Numbered from the stretch's first letter, positions 26,310 to 36,699 are shown. The stretch is 64,000 bases of DNA from Streptomyces sp. SM10 (GCF_002910915.1 NZ_NEUF01000063.1:26257-90256), one strand, 5' to 3'. Notes: generated by a model not told the origin, from the letters alone. Numbers and translations are program-made.

Positions 26310-27260
26310 TCACTCCTTGTGGGACAGCGCGCGGACGGTACGGGACGGGCTCGGTCGGCCCAGTTGTTCGGCCATCCACACGCTGGTGGCGGTGAGTGCG
26401 CCGAGATCGACCCCGGTGTCGACACCGAGGCCGTCGAGCATCCACACGAGATCCTCGGTGGCGAGATTTCCGGTCGCGCTCTTCGCGTACGGGCAGCCGC
26501 CGAGGCCGCCCGCCGAGGCGTCCACCGTCGTCACCCCGTGCTGGAGTGCGGCCAGGGTGTTGGAGAGCGCCTGGCCGTACGTGTCGTGGAAGTGCACCCC
26601 GATCGTGCCGGTGCCCACGCCCGCCTCGTTCAGCGCGGAGAGCAGCTCGCGCACATGGCCGGGGGTGGCCACGCCGATCGTGTCGCCGAGGGAGAGCTCG
26701 TCGCAGCCGAGGTCACTCAGCGCCTTCGCGACACGGACGACCTGCGCGACCGGCACCGCGCCCTCCCACGGGTCGCCGAAGCACATCGACAGATAGCCGC
26801 GCACATGCCCCCCGGCCTCCTTCGCCCGGGCCACGACCGGTTCGAACATGGCGAGCGACTCATCCACCGTGCGGTTGAGGTTGCGGGCGGCGAACGTCTC
26901 GGTGGCGGAGCCGAAGACCGCGATGCGCCGGGCGCCGAGCGCGAGCGCCCGGTCCAGGCCGCGTTCGTTCGGCACGAGGACGGGCAGCGCCACGTCCCCA
27001 CGGTCCGAGAGCTCCCCGAGCATCGGGAACAGCTGCTCCGCGTCGGCCAGTTGGGGCACCCACTTCGGGTGCACGAAGCTGGTCGCCTCGATGGTGGACA
27101 GCCCGGCCGCGGCGAGCCGGCGGACGAACTCCGCCTTCACCTCGGTCGGTACGACGGTCTTCTCGTTCTGCAGCCCGTCGCGCGCTCCGACCTCGTGGAT
27201 GCGGATCCGGGCGGGCAGGTCCGGCGCGGGCACCGTCATGGGCAGTCCGGTGCCGGTCAT
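26310..27260 (-). CDS. Hydroxymethylglutaryl-CoA lyase
   Basis: Cleaves HMG-CoA to acetoacetate and acetyl-CoA, the last step of leucine breakdown. The 316-residue TIM barrel has the HMGL-like start [11 protein letters not shown] with the metal-binding Asp. The signature [14 protein letters not shown] carries the catalytic Cys, and the metal ligand pair is VHFHDTYG. The ATG at 27260 overlaps the carboxylase alpha stop (ATGA). A second Met eight codons in is an alternative start. Confidence 0.94.
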   Translation of the reverse strand: MTGTGLPMTVPAPDLPARIRIHEVGARDGLQNEKTVVPTEVKAEFVRRLAAAGLSTIEATSFVHPKWVPQLADAEQLFPMLGELSDRGDVALPVLVPNERGLDRALALGARRIAVFGSATETFAARNLNRTVDESLAMFEPVVARAKEAGGHVRGYLSMCFGDPWEGAVPVAQVVRVAKALSDLGCDELSLGDTIGVATPGHVRELLSALNEAGVGTGTIGVHFHDTYGQALSNTLAALQHGVTTVDASAGGLGGCPYAKSATGNLATEDLVWMLDGLGVDTGVDLGALTATSVWMAEQLGRPSPSRTVRALSHKE

Positions 27261-29305
27261 GACTCCTCCTTCGGGGCCACCACGGCCAGGATCTGGTCCA
27301 TGGCGACCGTGGCGCCCGCGGTGACGTCCAGTTCGGTGACCGTTCCGGCGTGCGGCGCGGAGATGACGTGCTCCATCTTCATCGCCTCGACGACCAGCAG
27401 GCTCTGCCCGGCCACGACCTCGTCCCCGACCGCCACCTTCACCACCGTGACCGTCCCGGGCATGGGCGCGGCGAGCGTGTCCGCGCCCGAACGCGCCGCG
27501 CCGCTGAGGGACGCCTCCACCGGGTCGTGGTCCTGGACGTGCCAGGCGTCGCCGTCCCGGCCGAGCCAGACCCCGTCCCGTGCGGCCGCCCTGCTGAACG
27601 TGTGGGTCAGGCCGTCGACCTCGACGACGACACGCGGCCCGGAGGCCTCGACGAGCCGGGACGTCCGCGCGCCGGGCAGCGAGGGGAAGGGACCGCACGC
27701 GTCCGCGGCCTCCTCCCGGTCCCCGGCGTGTCCGAACGCCAGCGACGCCGTGCCCCGCGCGCCCGTACGCACTCCCACCCGCACCGGGGCGTGGCCCGGG
27801 ACGCGGAAGTGGTGGAAGGTCTCCGCCGGTGTGCCGCCGAGCCGCCATCCGCTGGGCACCGAGAACGGGTCGACCCACCCGTCGGCGGGCGTCGCCGGAG
27901 GCTGCCGCAGAAGGGCCGCCGCCGCGTACACCTCCTCCGGGACCCCGTCCGGCACCAGGCCGTCCGCCTCCCGCTCCACCAGACCGGTGTCCAGCTCGCC
28001 CGCGGCCACGGCCGGATGGGCGAGCAGTCGCCGCAGGAAGCCGGCGTTGGTCGGGACGCCCAGCACCACCGTGTCCGCCAGCGCCGCACGCAGCCGGCGC
28101 AGCGCCGTCGGCCGGTCGGGGCCGTGGGCGATGACCTTCGAGAGCATCGGGTCGTACGTGCTGCCGACCGGCACGCCCTCACTGAGGCCGGAGTCCGTCC
28201 GCACCCCGCCGCCCTCCGGCTCGTGCAGCGCGAGCACCGTGCCGCCGGACGGCAGGAATCCGCGTGCCGGGTCCTCCGCGCAGACCCGCGCCTCGACGGC
28301 GTGCCCGGTCAGCGTGATGTCCGCCTGGGCGTACGGCAGCCGGGCGCCGGACGCGACCCGCAGCTGCCACTCCACCAGGTCGAGCCCGGTGATCAGCTCG
28401 GTGACCGGGTGCTCCACCTGGAGGCGGGTGTTCATCTCCATGAAGTAGTACGAAGCGGGGTCGCTGCCCGGGACGATGAACTCGACCGTCCCCGCGCCCA
28501 CGTACCCGCAGGACCGGGCCGCCTGCACGGCCGCCTCGCCCATCGCGGCCCGGGTGTCCTCGTCGAGCAGGACCGAGGGCGCCTCCTCGATGATCTTCTG
28601 GTGGCGGCGCTGGAGCGAGCACTCGCGCTCGCCCAGGTGCACGACGCTGCCGTGTCCGTCGGCCAGCACCTGGATCTCGATGTGCCGAGGCCGGTCGATC
28701 CACCGCTCCACCAGCAGGGTGTCGTCGCCGAAGGAGGCGCGCGCCTCGCGCCGGGCCGCCGCGATCTCGTCGGCCAGCGCCTTCTCCTCGCGCACCAGCC
28801 GCATGCCCTTGCCGCCACCCCCCGCCGAGGGCTTCAGCAGGACGGGCATCCCGATCTCCCGCGCGGCCGCGCCCAGTTGCGCGTCGGTGAGCCCGCTCCC
28901 CGAGGAGCCGGGCACCACGGGCACCCCCGCCGCGGCGACGGTCTCCTTGGCGCGGATCTTGTCGCCCATCAGTGAGATCGCCGCGGCGGGCGGGCCGATG
29001 AAGACCAGGCCCGCCTCCGCGCAGGCCTGCGCGAAACCGGCGTTCTCCGCGAGGAAGCCGTAGCCCGGGTGGACCGCCTCGGCACCCGTACGGCGGGCGG
29101 CGTCCAGCAGCCGCTCCACGGAAAGGTAACTCTCCCCGGCGGGAGCGGGCCCGATCCGTACCGCCGTATCGGCCTCCCGGACGTGCCGGGCGTCCGCGTC
29201 GGCGTCGCTGAAGACGGCGACCGACCGCACGCCGAGCTCGCGCAGGGTCCGGATGACCCGGACCGCGATCTCGCCACGGTTGGCGACCAGAACAGTGCTG
29301 AACAT
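27257..29305 (-). CDS. Biotin carboxylase/BCCP alpha subunit, methylcrotonyl-CoA carboxylase type
   Basis: Alpha subunit of an acyl-CoA carboxylase, 682 residues. The biotin carboxylase domain (about 1-445) begins [18 protein letters not shown] and has the ATP-grasp Gly-rich loop GGGGKGMR. A linker domain follows, and the C-terminal biotinyl domain has the attachment site EAMKMEH with Lys643. The substrate, 3-methylcrotonyl-CoA, is inferred from the neighbours. The ATG at 29305 is preceded by GGAGG-like sequence and lies 13 nt from the beta subunit stop. Confidence 0.93.
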   Translation of the reverse strand: MFSTVLVANRGEIAVRVIRTLRELGVRSVAVFSDADADARHVREADTAVRIGPAPAGESYLSVERLLDAARRTGAEAVHPGYGFLAENAGFAQACAEAGLVFIGPPAAAISLMGDKIRAKETVAAAGVPVVPGSSGSGLTDAQLGAAAREIGMPVLLKPSAGGGGKGMRLVREEKALADEIAAARREARASFGDDTLLVERWIDRPRHIEIQVLADGHGSVVHLGERECSLQRRHQKIIEEAPSVLLDEDTRAAMGEAAVQAARSCGYVGAGTVEFIVPGSDPASYYFMEMNTRLQVEHPVTELITGLDLVEWQLRVASGARLPYAQADITLTGHAVEARVCAEDPARGFLPSGGTVLALHEPEGGGVRTDSGLSEGVPVGSTYDPMLSKVIAHGPDRPTALRRLRAALADTVVLGVPTNAGFLRRLLAHPAVAAGELDTGLVEREADGLVPDGVPEEVYAAAALLRQPPATPADGWVDPFSVPSGWRLGGTPAETFHHFRVPGHAPVRVGVRTGARGTASLAFGHAGDREEAADACGPFPSLPGARTSRLVEASGPRVVVEVDGLTHTFSRAAARDGVWLGRDGDAWHVQDHDPVEASLSGAARSGADTLAAPMPGTVTVVKVAVGDEVVAGQSLLVVEAMKMEHVISAPHAGTVTELDVTAGATVAMDQILAVVAPKEES

Positions 29306-29318
29306 GGAGGTCCTCACA

Positions 29319-30935
29319 TCACATCCGGAAGACGCCGAACTGGGGGTCGCCCAGCGGGGCGTTGGCACACGCGGTCAGGGCGAGCCCCAGCACCTGCCGG
29401 GTCTCCGTCGGGTCGATCACGCCGTCGTCCCAGAGCCGGGCGGTGGCGTAGTAGGCGTTGCCCTGCTGCTCGTACTGCGCGCGGACCGGATCCTTGAAGG
29501 CCTCCTCGTCCTCGGCGGGCCACTCCTCGCCGCGCCCCTCGATCTGGTCCCGCTTGACGGTGGCCAGCACGGATGCGGCCTGCTCGCCGCCCATGACCGA
29601 GATCTTGGCGTTCGGCCACATCCAGAGGAAGCGCGGTGAGTAGGCCCGGCCGCACATCGAGTAGTTGCCGGCGCCGTAGGAACCGCCGACCACGACGGTC
29701 AGCTTCGGCACCCGGGTGCACGCCACGGCCGTCACCATCTTGGCGCCGTGCTTGGCGATGCCCCCGGCCTCGTAGTCCCGGCCGACCATGAAGCCGGAGA
29801 TGTTCTGGAGGAAGACCAGCGGGATGCCGCGCTGGTCGCACAGCTCGATGAAGTGGGCACCCTTCTGGGCGGACTCCGAGAACAGGATCCCGTTGTTGGC
29901 GACGATGCCGACGGGGTGGCCGTGGATCCGGGCGAAGCCGGTGATCAGCGTCTGGCCGTACTCCGCCTTGAACTCGGCGAAGCGGGAGCCGTCCACGACC
30001 CGGGCGATGACCTCCCGGACGTCGTAGGGCGTACGCGAGTCCACGGGCACCGCGCCGTACAGCCCGGCAGGGTCCGCCTTCGGCTCCTCGGCGGGCTCCA
30101 CGGACCAGGGGAGCGGGCCGCGCTCCGGGAGTGTCGCGACGATGTTCCGCACGATCCGCAGCGCGTGCGCGTCGTCCTCGGCGAGGTGGTCGGTGACCCC
30201 GGACGTACGGGAGTGCACCTCGCCGCCGCCCAGCTCCTCCGCCGTGACGACCTCGCCGGTGGCGGCCTTCACCAGCGGCGGGCCGCCCAGGAAGATCGTG
30301 CCCTGGTTCCGGACGATGACGGCCTCGTCGCTCATCGCCGGGACGTACGCCCCACCCGCCGTGCAGGAGCCGAGCACCGCCGCGATCTGGGGGATGCCGG
30401 CGCCCGACATCCGGGCCTGGTTGTAGAAGATCCGCCCGAAGTGGTCCCGGTCGGGGAACACCTCGTCCTGCATCGGGAGGAATGCGCCCCCCGAGTCGAC
30501 CAGGTACAGACACGGCAGCCGGTTCTCCAGGGCCACCTCCTGGGCGCGGAGATGCTTCTTCACCGTCATCGGGTAGTACGTGCCGCCCTTGACGGTCGCG
30601 TCATTGGCGACGATGACGCACTCCCGGCCGCTGACCCGGCCGATCCCGGCGATCACCCCGGCCGCCGGAGCCGCGCCCCCGTACAGCCCCTCGGCCGCGA
30701 GGGGTGCCAGTTCCAGGAAGGGCGAGCCCGGATCGAGGAGGGTGTCCACCCGCTCCCGGGGGAGCAGCTTCCCGCGCGCCACATGCCGGGCGCGGGCCTT
30801 CTCACCCCCGCCGAGCCGTGCCGTGGCGAGCCGCGTGCGCAGCTCCTCGGCGAGCGCGTGATGCGCCGCCTCGTTGGCCTGCCAGGCCTCCGAGGCGGGA
30901 TCGGCCGCACTCACCAGGACCGGTGCCTGCTGCAT
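29319..30935 (-). CDS. Carboxyltransferase beta subunit, methylcrotonyl-CoA carboxylase type
   Basis: Transfers the carboxyl group from biotin to an acyl-CoA. The 538-residue protein has the two crotonase-like halves of carboxyltransferases. [18 protein letters not shown] marks the N-terminal half, and [18 protein letters not shown] the C-terminal half as in methylcrotonyl-CoA and related carboxylases. It is the first gene of the operon and faces a TetR gene across a region with two palindromic operators. Confidence 0.93.
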   Translation of the reverse strand: MQQAPVLVSAADPASEAWQANEAAHHALAEELRTRLATARLGGGEKARARHVARGKLLPRERVDTLLDPGSPFLELAPLAAEGLYGGAAPAAGVIAGIGRVSGRECVIVANDATVKGGTYYPMTVKKHLRAQEVALENRLPCLYLVDSGGAFLPMQDEVFPDRDHFGRIFYNQARMSGAGIPQIAAVLGSCTAGGAYVPAMSDEAVIVRNQGTIFLGGPPLVKAATGEVVTAEELGGGEVHSRTSGVTDHLAEDDAHALRIVRNIVATLPERGPLPWSVEPAEEPKADPAGLYGAVPVDSRTPYDVREVIARVVDGSRFAEFKAEYGQTLITGFARIHGHPVGIVANNGILFSESAQKGAHFIELCDQRGIPLVFLQNISGFMVGRDYEAGGIAKHGAKMVTAVACTRVPKLTVVVGGSYGAGNYSMCGRAYSPRFLWMWPNAKISVMGGEQAASVLATVKRDQIEGRGEEWPAEDEEAFKDPVRAQYEQQGNAYYATARLWDDGVIDPTETRQVLGLALTACANAPLGDPQFGVFRM

Positions 30936-30976
30936 CCTGTCGAGCCCCCTTGCCCGTACCGCTGAACCGGATGAGA

Positions 30977-30992
30977 GTTAATGAGCGTTAAC
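30977..30992. promoter_or_regulatory. Operator 1 between the carboxylase operon and tetR
   Basis: GTTAATGAGCGTTAAC is a 16-bp inverted repeat with one mismatch. A near-identical site lies 31 bp away, about three helical turns, so both lie on one DNA face. The adjacent TetR protein is the likely ligand. Confidence 0.75.
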
Positions 30993-31007
30993 GTCTGTGA
31001 CGCTCAG

Positions 31008-31023
31008 GTTAACGAGCGCTAAC
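31008..31023. promoter_or_regulatory. Operator 2 between the carboxylase operon and tetR
   Basis: GTTAACGAGCGCTAAC, a 16-bp inverted repeat with one mismatch, matches the first operator at 14 of 16 positions. It ends 23 bp before the TetR start. Confidence 0.75.
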
Positions 31024-31046
31024 CCCCCTGTCTAGAATGAATCTCC

Positions 31047-31661
31047 ATGAGCACCCATGCCGCCGCCCGTGTCGCGGCTCCCACCCGCCGCGAACAGATC
31101 CTCAGGGAGGCGGCCCGCCTCTTCGCCGAGCGCGGCTTCCACGGTGTCGGGGTCGACGAGATAGGGGCGGCGGTCGGTATCAGCGGCCCCGGCCTCTACC
31201 GCCACTTCCCGGGCAAGGACGCGATGCTCGCCGAGCTGCTCGTCGGCATCAGCGAGCGCCTGCTGGCCGGCGGCAGGCTCCGCGTCACCGAGGACGGTGC
31301 CTCCCGGGGCGGCTCCCCGGACGCCCTCCTCGACGCCCTCATCGAGGGCCACATCGACTTCGCCCTGGACGACCGGCCGCTGATCACCCTCCACGACCGC
31401 GAGCTGGACCGCCTGCGCGACACCGACCGCAAGCGCGTCCGCCAGCTCCAGCGGCAGTACGTGGAGGTCTGGGTCGAGGTCGTCCGCGCCCTCTACCCGG
31501 CCCTCGCGGAGAGCGAGGCGCGGGTCACCGTCCACGCGGTCTTCGGCCTGCTGAACTCCACCCCCCACCTGACCCGCCCCGAGGCCCTCCCGGACCGCAC
31601 GGCCACCGCCGCCCTGCTGCACCGGCTGGCGCGGGGGGCCTTCGAGGCCGCCGCCTCGTAA
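31047..31661 (+). CDS. TetR-family repressor of the leucine-catabolic operon
   Basis: Regulator of 204 residues. The TetR helix-turn-helix lies at about residues 13-60 (REQILREAARLFAERGFHGVGV, with ISGPGLYRHFPGKDAML as recognition region), and an all-helical ligand domain follows. It is divergent from the carboxylase operon with twin operators between, so it probably controls both directions and responds to a pathway acyl-CoA. The ligand is inference. Confidence 0.9.
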   Translation: MSTHAAARVAAPTRREQILREAARLFAERGFHGVGVDEIGAAVGISGPGLYRHFPGKDAMLAELLVGISERLLAGGRLRVTEDGASRGGSPDALLDALIEGHIDFALDDRPLITLHDRELDRLRDTDRKRVRQLQRQYVEVWVEVVRALYPALAESEARVTVHAVFGLLNSTPHLTRPEALPDRTATAALLHRLARGAFEAAAS

Positions 31662-32031
31662 CCGGAGGGCCGTCAGACCCCGTTTGTGTCCGCTCCGGCC
31701 CTGACCTGCCGGGTTCCTGTACCTCGCGGGATGGGGCAAGCCCACCCGGCCCCGCCCCAAGGCCCGGCAGGACTCGCGGACCCGCGACACCGCCGCCCGT
31801 CACGGCCACCCCGGCTGTTCCGGCTGCCGCCTGGCCGGGGGTGGTGCCACCGGGCCGGTGAAGACCGCCGATGCCGCTCCGTACGCCGTCCCGCAGCGAG
31901 GCGACGGGCCCCCGCCGGGCGGCCGGACGCGGGCGGGAGCGGCGTAGGGCCGGAGGCGCGCCACAGGGCGACAGGATCCCGCCGTACGAGACACCCGGCA
32001 CACGGTGCGCCCTCGACGGCACAATGGGTGC
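31662..32031. other. Non-coding interval
   Basis: 370 nt between the TetR gene and the phosphatase-like gene. Open frames through it are Pro/Arg-rich and discordant with the neighbours' coding pattern. I see no clear terminator or promoter motif. Confidence 0.4.
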
Positions 32032-32829
32032 ATGCCGATACCCAGCCGCGCCGCACTCGTCGAGCACCTCGTCCGCACCCGTATCGCGGGCGACGTCGCC
32101 ACCCCCCGGGACAACAACCTCTCCCACTACCGCCAGCTCGCCAACGGCAACCGCCACTTCTGGCTGGGGCTGGAGCTCGGTGACCGGTGGACCGACGAGC
32201 AGGACGTCCTGGCCGTGATGGCCGAGAGATGCGGCGTCAACGACGACCCGGAGCACCGGCAGGGGCAGGACACCATCGACCCCGAGCTGACGGTCGACGC
32301 CCTGGACCGGATGGCGGCACGGCTGCGCAAGGCGGCCGCCGACGGGGAGCGGGTGCTGCTTGCGACCGGGCACCCCGGCGGGCTGCTCGACGTGCACCGG
32401 CAGACCGCGAACGCCCTGCGGGCCGCCGGATGCGAGATCGTCAGGATCCCGGGCGGCCTCATGGCGGACGAGGGCATGGTCTTCCAGTTCGCCGACGTCG
32501 CCGTCCTGGAGCGCGGGGCGACCCTGTGGCACACGCACTCACCGGTCCCGATGGCCGCCATCCTGGACGGCCTCGAGCGCGAGGGCCGGCCGAGGCCGGA
32601 CCTGGTCGTGGCCGACCACGGCTGGGCCGGGTGCGCGGGGCAGCGCGGCATCGACTCGATCGGCTACGCGGACTGCAACGACCCCGCGCTCTTCCTCGGC
32701 GAGGCGGAGGGCACCCTCCAGGTCACCGTGCCGCTGGACGACCACGTGGCCGACCCGCGCTACTACGACCCGATGACCGACTACCTGCTGGACGCGGCCG
32801 GGCTGCTGCCCGCCGCGGACCGGGAGTAA
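32032..32829 (+). CDS. Conserved actinobacterial phosphatase-like protein
   Basis: Soluble protein of 265 residues. The N-terminal third (LVEHLVRTRIAGDVATPRDN) is helical. A Rossmann-like central part contains LLATGHPGGLLDVHRQ and VVADHGWAGCAGQRG, and conserved His/Asp/Cys positions are evident. Related proteins are commonly labelled phosphatase, but I cannot identify a catalytic motif with certainty. The ATG at 32032 begins the conserved MPIPSRAALVEH. It is a single gene, convergent with the conservon. Confidence 0.7.
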   Translation: MPIPSRAALVEHLVRTRIAGDVATPRDNNLSHYRQLANGNRHFWLGLELGDRWTDEQDVLAVMAERCGVNDDPEHRQGQDTIDPELTVDALDRMAARLRKAAADGERVLLATGHPGGLLDVHRQTANALRAAGCEIVRIPGGLMADEGMVFQFADVAVLERGATLWHTHSPVPMAAILDGLEREGRPRPDLVVADHGWAGCAGQRGIDSIGYADCNDPALFLGEAEGTLQVTVPLDDHVADPRYYDPMTDYLLDAAGLLPAADRE

Positions 32830-32852
32830 CGGCGGCCGGAGCGGGTCCGGCG

Positions 32853-32884
32853 GGCCGGCCGGTGGACACCGGGACCGGCCGGCC
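32853..32884. terminator. Bidirectional terminator between phosphatase-like gene and conservon
   Basis: Perfect 11-bp arms GGCCGGCCGGT and complement with a 10-nt loop, between two convergent genes. Confidence 0.65.
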
Positions 32885-32912
32885 GTACCCGGGCTGCTCG
32901 GCCCGCAGACCC

Positions 32913-34136
32913 TCAGGCCGGGGTGGGACGGACCGGCGAGACGTCGATGCGCTGAGCCCCGTTGACGATGAACGACTCGACCTGGGGGACGTCCGCCGCG
33001 GGGGACGCCAGGGCGAGGTCCGGGTACCGGGCGAACAGGGTGGTCAGGGCCACATCGGCTTCCAGCCGTGCGAGCGGGGCCCCGAGGCAGAAGTGGACGC
33101 CGTAGCCGAACGCCAGGTGCTCCCTGCCGAACCGGTCGATGTCGAACCGGTCGGCGTCCGGGCCGTGCTGGGCCGGCTCGCGGCCCGCCGCGGCGTAGGA
33201 CGCGAGGATCGCCTCACCCCGGGTGATGCGCTGACCGTCCGGGAGGTCGATGTCCTCGACGGCGTAGCGCAGGGGCAGATGGGCCACGCTCGGCTCCCAT
33301 CGCAGGGTCTCCTCGATGACGTCGTTCCAGCGCTTCGCACCGGCCCCGGTGACCTGCCGGAGCTGCTCGGGGTGTTCCAGCAGGGCGCGGACGGCGTTGC
33401 CGATGAGGTTGACGGTGGTCTCGAAGCCGGCGCTGATGATGAGCAGCAGGGTGTCGGTCAGCTCTGCTTCGCTCAGACGGGTGCCGTCCTCGTCGCGGGT
33501 GGCGATCAGGACGCTGGTCAGGTCGTCCCCGGGGTTCTGCCGCTTGCTCGCGATGAGGTCGGACAGCATCTGCTGGAGCCCCGCGAAATTCGACGCGGCG
33601 TCCTCGATGGTCGTGTCGAAGACCCTCTCGACCAACTGTGCCATGCGCGGCCGGAGTTCCTCCGGCAGCCCGAACAGGTGGCAGATGACCTGCATGGGCA
33701 GCGGGTGGGCGTACGAGGCGCGCAGGTCCACCGTGCCGTCGGAGGAGAGCGCCACATCGTCCAGCAGCCGATCGGCGATCTCCTGGATGACGGGCCTCAG
33801 CGCCTCGATGCGGCGTGCGGTGAACGCGGGGGTGACGAGTTTGCGCAGACGGCGGTGGTCCTGCCCCGCGGCGGTGAACATGTTGGAGACCGCCACCCAG
33901 GTGTAGACCCACATGTCCGGGGTGATCTCGCCGCGCTGCCAGACGCTCCAGGCGCGGGGGTCCTTGGTCACGCGGTCGTCGGTCAGGAGCTCCTTCAGGA
34001 GTGAGTGGCTGCTGACGGCCCAGGCGTCCAGGGCGCCGGGGAGTACGACCCGGGTCGCCGGTCCGCGCTCGCGGAGGAGAGCGGACTCTCCGTGGATGTC
34101 GCGGCCGGCGGGGTCGAGGACGAGGGGCTGCTCCAT
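32913..34136 (-). CDS. Conservon-associated cytochrome P450 (canonical)
   Basis: Heme monooxygenase of 407 residues, last gene of the conservon. The I-helix oxygen-binding motif is AGFETT, the K-helix ExxR lies in EETLRWEP, and the heme loop FGYGVHFCLGAPLAR places the ligand Cys at 350. All key residues are intact, so it should be active given a ferredoxin partner, which is not encoded here. GGAG precedes the ATG at 34136. Its N-terminus overlaps the preceding P450 by 142 nt. Conservons in Streptomyces often end with a CYP157/CYP154-like pair, and this fits the second member. Confidence 0.9.
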   Translation of the reverse strand: MEQPLVLDPAGRDIHGESALLRERGPATRVVLPGALDAWAVSSHSLLKELLTDDRVTKDPRAWSVWQRGEITPDMWVYTWVAVSNMFTAAGQDHRRLRKLVTPAFTARRIEALRPVIQEIADRLLDDVALSSDGTVDLRASYAHPLPMQVICHLFGLPEELRPRMAQLVERVFDTTIEDAASNFAGLQQMLSDLIASKRQNPGDDLTSVLIATRDEDGTRLSEAELTDTLLLIISAGFETTVNLIGNAVRALLEHPEQLRQVTGAGAKRWNDVIEETLRWEPSVAHLPLRYAVEDIDLPDGQRITRGEAILASYAAAGREPAQHGPDADRFDIDRFGREHLAFGYGVHFCLGAPLARLEADVALTTLFARYPDLALASPAADVPQVESFIVNGAQRIDVSPVRPTPA

Positions 34137-35356
34137 GGGGTGACTCCAGTTTTCTGCGGCGTGATGGGACCGAAGCGGGCCGGGAGGTGCGCAAGTGCGC
34201 GGTGGAAGGGGCCGGGGCGCCACTGCAGGCTCTCGCGGGGCACGGCGAGTTCGAGGTCCCCGAGGTGGCTGGTGAGCCTCTCGATCGCGGTGATCGCGAT
34301 GAGCAGGGCGGGCTGCTTGACGGGGCAGGCGTGCGGCCCGGAGGACCAGGCGAGGTGCGCGCCGCCGTCGGTGCGCTCGCCGCCGTCGTGGCCGTCGTGG
34401 CCGTCCGGGGCGGTGTTCGCCGCGTGGTACGAGATGAGCACGAGGCTGTCGGCGGGGATCCAGGTGCTGCCGATCTGCACGGTGCGGCGCGGGTAGTGCG
34501 CGCTGTAGTTCGCCATCGGCGGCTCGTGGCGCAGCACGTCGTTGATGGCGTCGCGGGCGGTGCGGGCGCCGTTGGAGAGGCTGCTGTAGTAGTCCGGGTT
34601 GGACAGCATGCGCGACAGGGCGTTCGAGATCAGGTTCGTGGTCGGTTCCTGCCCCGCGGCCATGGTGAGGATCACCTGGTGGGCGAGTTCCTCCGGCGCG
34701 AGACCGGCGGGGTGGTCCATGAACCAGCTCGTCAGATCCTCCCCGCGCTGCTGCACCTTGAGCGCGATCAGCTCCTCCATGTACCGGCCGAAGTCCTCGT
34801 TCGCCTTGATGGCGTGCTCGGGTTCGGATTCGAACAGACCTCCCATGGCGGCCACCAGCCGGGGCCCGTCCTCGGGCGGCATGCCGAACATCGCGTTGAA
34901 CAGCACCAGCGGCAACGGGCGGGCGTACTGGCCGACCAGGTCGACCTCACCCGTGCCGGCGAAGTCCTTGATCAGACCGTCCGCGATCTCCGCGACCTGT
35001 CTGCGCAGGTCGTGCGGCTCGATCCGGCTGAAGCTGTCGGTGATGACCGACCGGTAGCGACGGTGCGCGGCTCCGTCGTTGAACAGGGCGTTGGGCCGCC
35101 ACCCCATCATCGGCTTCACCGGCGAGTCGGCCGGGAGCCCGCTCTCCCAGGCCCGCGGGTCCTTCGACCAGACGCCCGGGTCGTTGAGCACGGCGAGGGC
35201 GGCATCGCGGTCGGTCACCAGATAGCCGCTGACGCCCGGGGACACCTCGACGGGGGCGACCGGCCCGAACGCGCGCAGACGGGCGTAGACGCGCCCGGGA
35301 TCCGCGGCGAACTCAGGGCTGTACAGAGGGACTGCCAGGGGCAGGTAGGTGCTCAT
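33995..35356 (-). CDS. Conservon-associated cytochrome P450 with degenerate ExxR (CYP157-like)
   Basis: P450 of 453 residues. The heme loop WSSGPHACPVKQ keeps the ligand Cys344 but is atypical (no Phe at the start). The K-helix ExxR motif reads DVLR, with Asp in place of the invariant Glu. The I-helix has AAGQEPTT. Loss of ExxR is a known trait of CYP157 proteins in conservons. The natural P450 end is near FGPITPQ, yet the frame continues for about 50 further Ser/Pro-rich residues into the next gene. It overlaps cvnD by 4 nt. Confidence 0.85.
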   Translation of the reverse strand: MSTYLPLAVPLYSPEFAADPGRVYARLRAFGPVAPVEVSPGVSGYLVTDRDAALAVLNDPGVWSKDPRAWESGLPADSPVKPMMGWRPNALFNDGAAHRRYRSVITDSFSRIEPHDLRRQVAEIADGLIKDFAGTGEVDLVGQYARPLPLVLFNAMFGMPPEDGPRLVAAMGGLFESEPEHAIKANEDFGRYMEELIALKVQQRGEDLTSWFMDHPAGLAPEELAHQVILTMAAGQEPTTNLISNALSRMLSNPDYYSSLSNGARTARDAINDVLRHEPPMANYSAHYPRRTVQIGSTWIPADSLVLISYHAANTAPDGHDGHDGGERTDGGAHLAWSSGPHACPVKQPALLIAITAIERLTSHLGDLELAVPRESLQWRPGPFHRALAHLPARFGPITPQKTGVTPWSSPSSSTPPAATSTESPLSSASADRRPGSYSPAPWTPGPSAATHS

Positions 35357-35952
35357 GAGGCTTCCAGGACGGGGTGGGCGGTGAGCAGGTGGGTCACCAG
35401 CGCGATCAGTACGTCCACGGCCGACGTCGTCTCGCGGGCGTCGCAGACCACCAGCGGGGTGTGCGGCTCCAGGTCCAGGTGGTCGCGGAGCACCTCGGGC
35501 GGGTGGTCGGGCGAGTCGGGGAAGGTGTTGACGGCCACGGCGTAGGCCAGTCCCTGCTGCTCGATCATGTCGATGACGTCGAACGAGTCGTCGAGACGGC
35601 GGGTGTCCACCAGGACCACCGCACCCAGGGCGCCGCGCGCGATGTCCTCCCAGAGCGGCTTGAACCTCTTCTGGCCCGGAGTGCCGAACAGGTAGAGGAC
35701 CAGATCACCGGGGAGTGTCCTGCGGCCGAAGTCGATGGCGACCGTGGTGGTGGCCTTGTCCCGCACACCGGCGAGATCGTCGACCTTCGCACCGGCCTGG
35801 GTCATGACCTCCTCGGTGTGCAGCGGCGCGGTCTCGGAGAGCGTGTTGATCAGCGTCGTCTTCCCGACGCCGAAGGGTCCGGTCACCACGATCTTCACCA
35901 GCGTCTTCTCGTCGCTGTCGAGGAAGGTGTTATCGGATACTGCGGAGTCCAT
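35353..35952 (-). CDS. Conservon small GTPase CvnD
   Basis: Ras/MglA-like GTP-binding protein of 199 residues. The P-loop GPFGVGKTTLI lies at about residues 25-35, the switch II region reads LFGTPGQKRF, and the base-recognition region VAVNTF departs from the usual NKxD. It probably acts at the membrane with CvnA, CvnB and CvnC as a signalling complex. The start overlaps cvnC by 23 nt. Confidence 0.92.
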   Translation of the reverse strand: MDSAVSDNTFLDSDEKTLVKIVVTGPFGVGKTTLINTLSETAPLHTEEVMTQAGAKVDDLAGVRDKATTTVAIDFGRRTLPGDLVLYLFGTPGQKRFKPLWEDIARGALGAVVLVDTRRLDDSFDVIDMIEQQGLAYAVAVNTFPDSPDHPPEVLRDHLDLEPHTPLVVCDARETTSAVDVLIALVTHLLTAHPVLEAS

Positions 35953-36280
35953 CGAGCACCTTCTCTAGCAGCTGGGGATCGTGTGCCTTCGCTTCGGGGA
36001 TGGGGGCGCGGGCGTGCAGGTACGAGCTGTCGACGAGATCGGCGACGAGGACGCGGACCAGGCTCACCGGCAGTACCAGGCGGGCGGCGACCTCGACCAG
36101 CGCCAGCGGGCCGCCCTGGAGGAGTTCGACCAGCCGGCGCTGCGCGTGCGTCAGGCCGTCCAGGGCGGTGACGCCGGTGGCCGACAGCAGGGTCAGGCGG
36201 TCCAGCGTGTTGCGCGTCGGCTGGACGCTGTCGGTGGCCAGGAACGACGGCACGAGCCGCCGGCGGGGAGCCGGCGTCAT
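35930..36280 (-). CDS. Conservon DUF742 protein CvnC
   Basis: Protein of 116 residues with the DUF742 winged-helix-like fold. Family features are ALDGLTHAQRRLVELLQGG, the LALVEVAARLVLPVSLVRVL block and VADLVDSSYL. Its start overlaps the cvnB stop (ATGA) and its end runs into cvnD. The function in the conservon complex is unknown; it may link CvnB to CvnD. Confidence 0.9.
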   Translation of the reverse strand: MTPAPRRRLVPSFLATDSVQPTRNTLDRLTLLSATGVTALDGLTHAQRRLVELLQGGPLALVEVAARLVLPVSLVRVLVADLVDSSYLHARAPIPEAKAHDPQLLEKVLDGLRSIR

Positions 36281-36699
36281 CCCCGGGCCCGAGCAGGCGA
36301 GTTCATCACCTTGTCACCGAGCTTCGAGACCTGGACCTGCATGGCGTGGGCGATGACGCCCATGTCCACGGTCGGCTGTGCGAAGACCGCCATGACCGTG
36401 TTGTCGCCCGCGGGGATCAGGAAGGCGAACCCGTAGTTCGTGCTGACCACCACCTGGTGCAGTACGGGGCTCTCCTCCTGCCCCGCCAGCTTCCTGACCA
36501 GTTCCTTGCAGGCGCCCTGGACGGCCGACGCCATGGCGGAGGCGCCCTCCCCGGCCTCCCGGGTGAGGGCCTGGGTGGCGCCCTGGATCATCCCGTCGCC
36601 GGAGAGGACCAGAGCGTGCACGACCCCGGGTACCTCCAGGAGAGGGGTGAGCACCCAGGACATGTCCCTGAGAAGGGGACGCTTGGGAACGACGGTCAT
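36277..36699 (-). CDS. Conservon roadblock/LC7 protein CvnB
   Basis: Protein of 140 residues with a roadblock/LC7 domain, as in MglB-type GTPase activators. It starts LSWVLTPLL-like (MSWVLTPLLEVPGVVHALVL), continues with SGDGMIQGA and VVVSTNYGFAFLIPAG. The expected partner is CvnD. ATG at 36699 overlaps the cvnA stop by 4 nt. Confidence 0.92.
   Translation of the reverse strand: MTVVPKRPLLRDMSWVLTPLLEVPGVVHALVLSGDGMIQGATQALTREAGEGASAMASAVQGACKELVRKLAGQEESPVLHQVVVSTNYGFAFLIPAGDNTVMAVFAQPTVDMGVIAHAMQVQVSKLGDKVMNSPARARG

Noticed and set aside
31686..32183. Plus-strand frame between tetR and the phosphatase-like gene
   Set aside because: Pro/Arg-rich translation without motifs, and it runs into the true gene in another frame.
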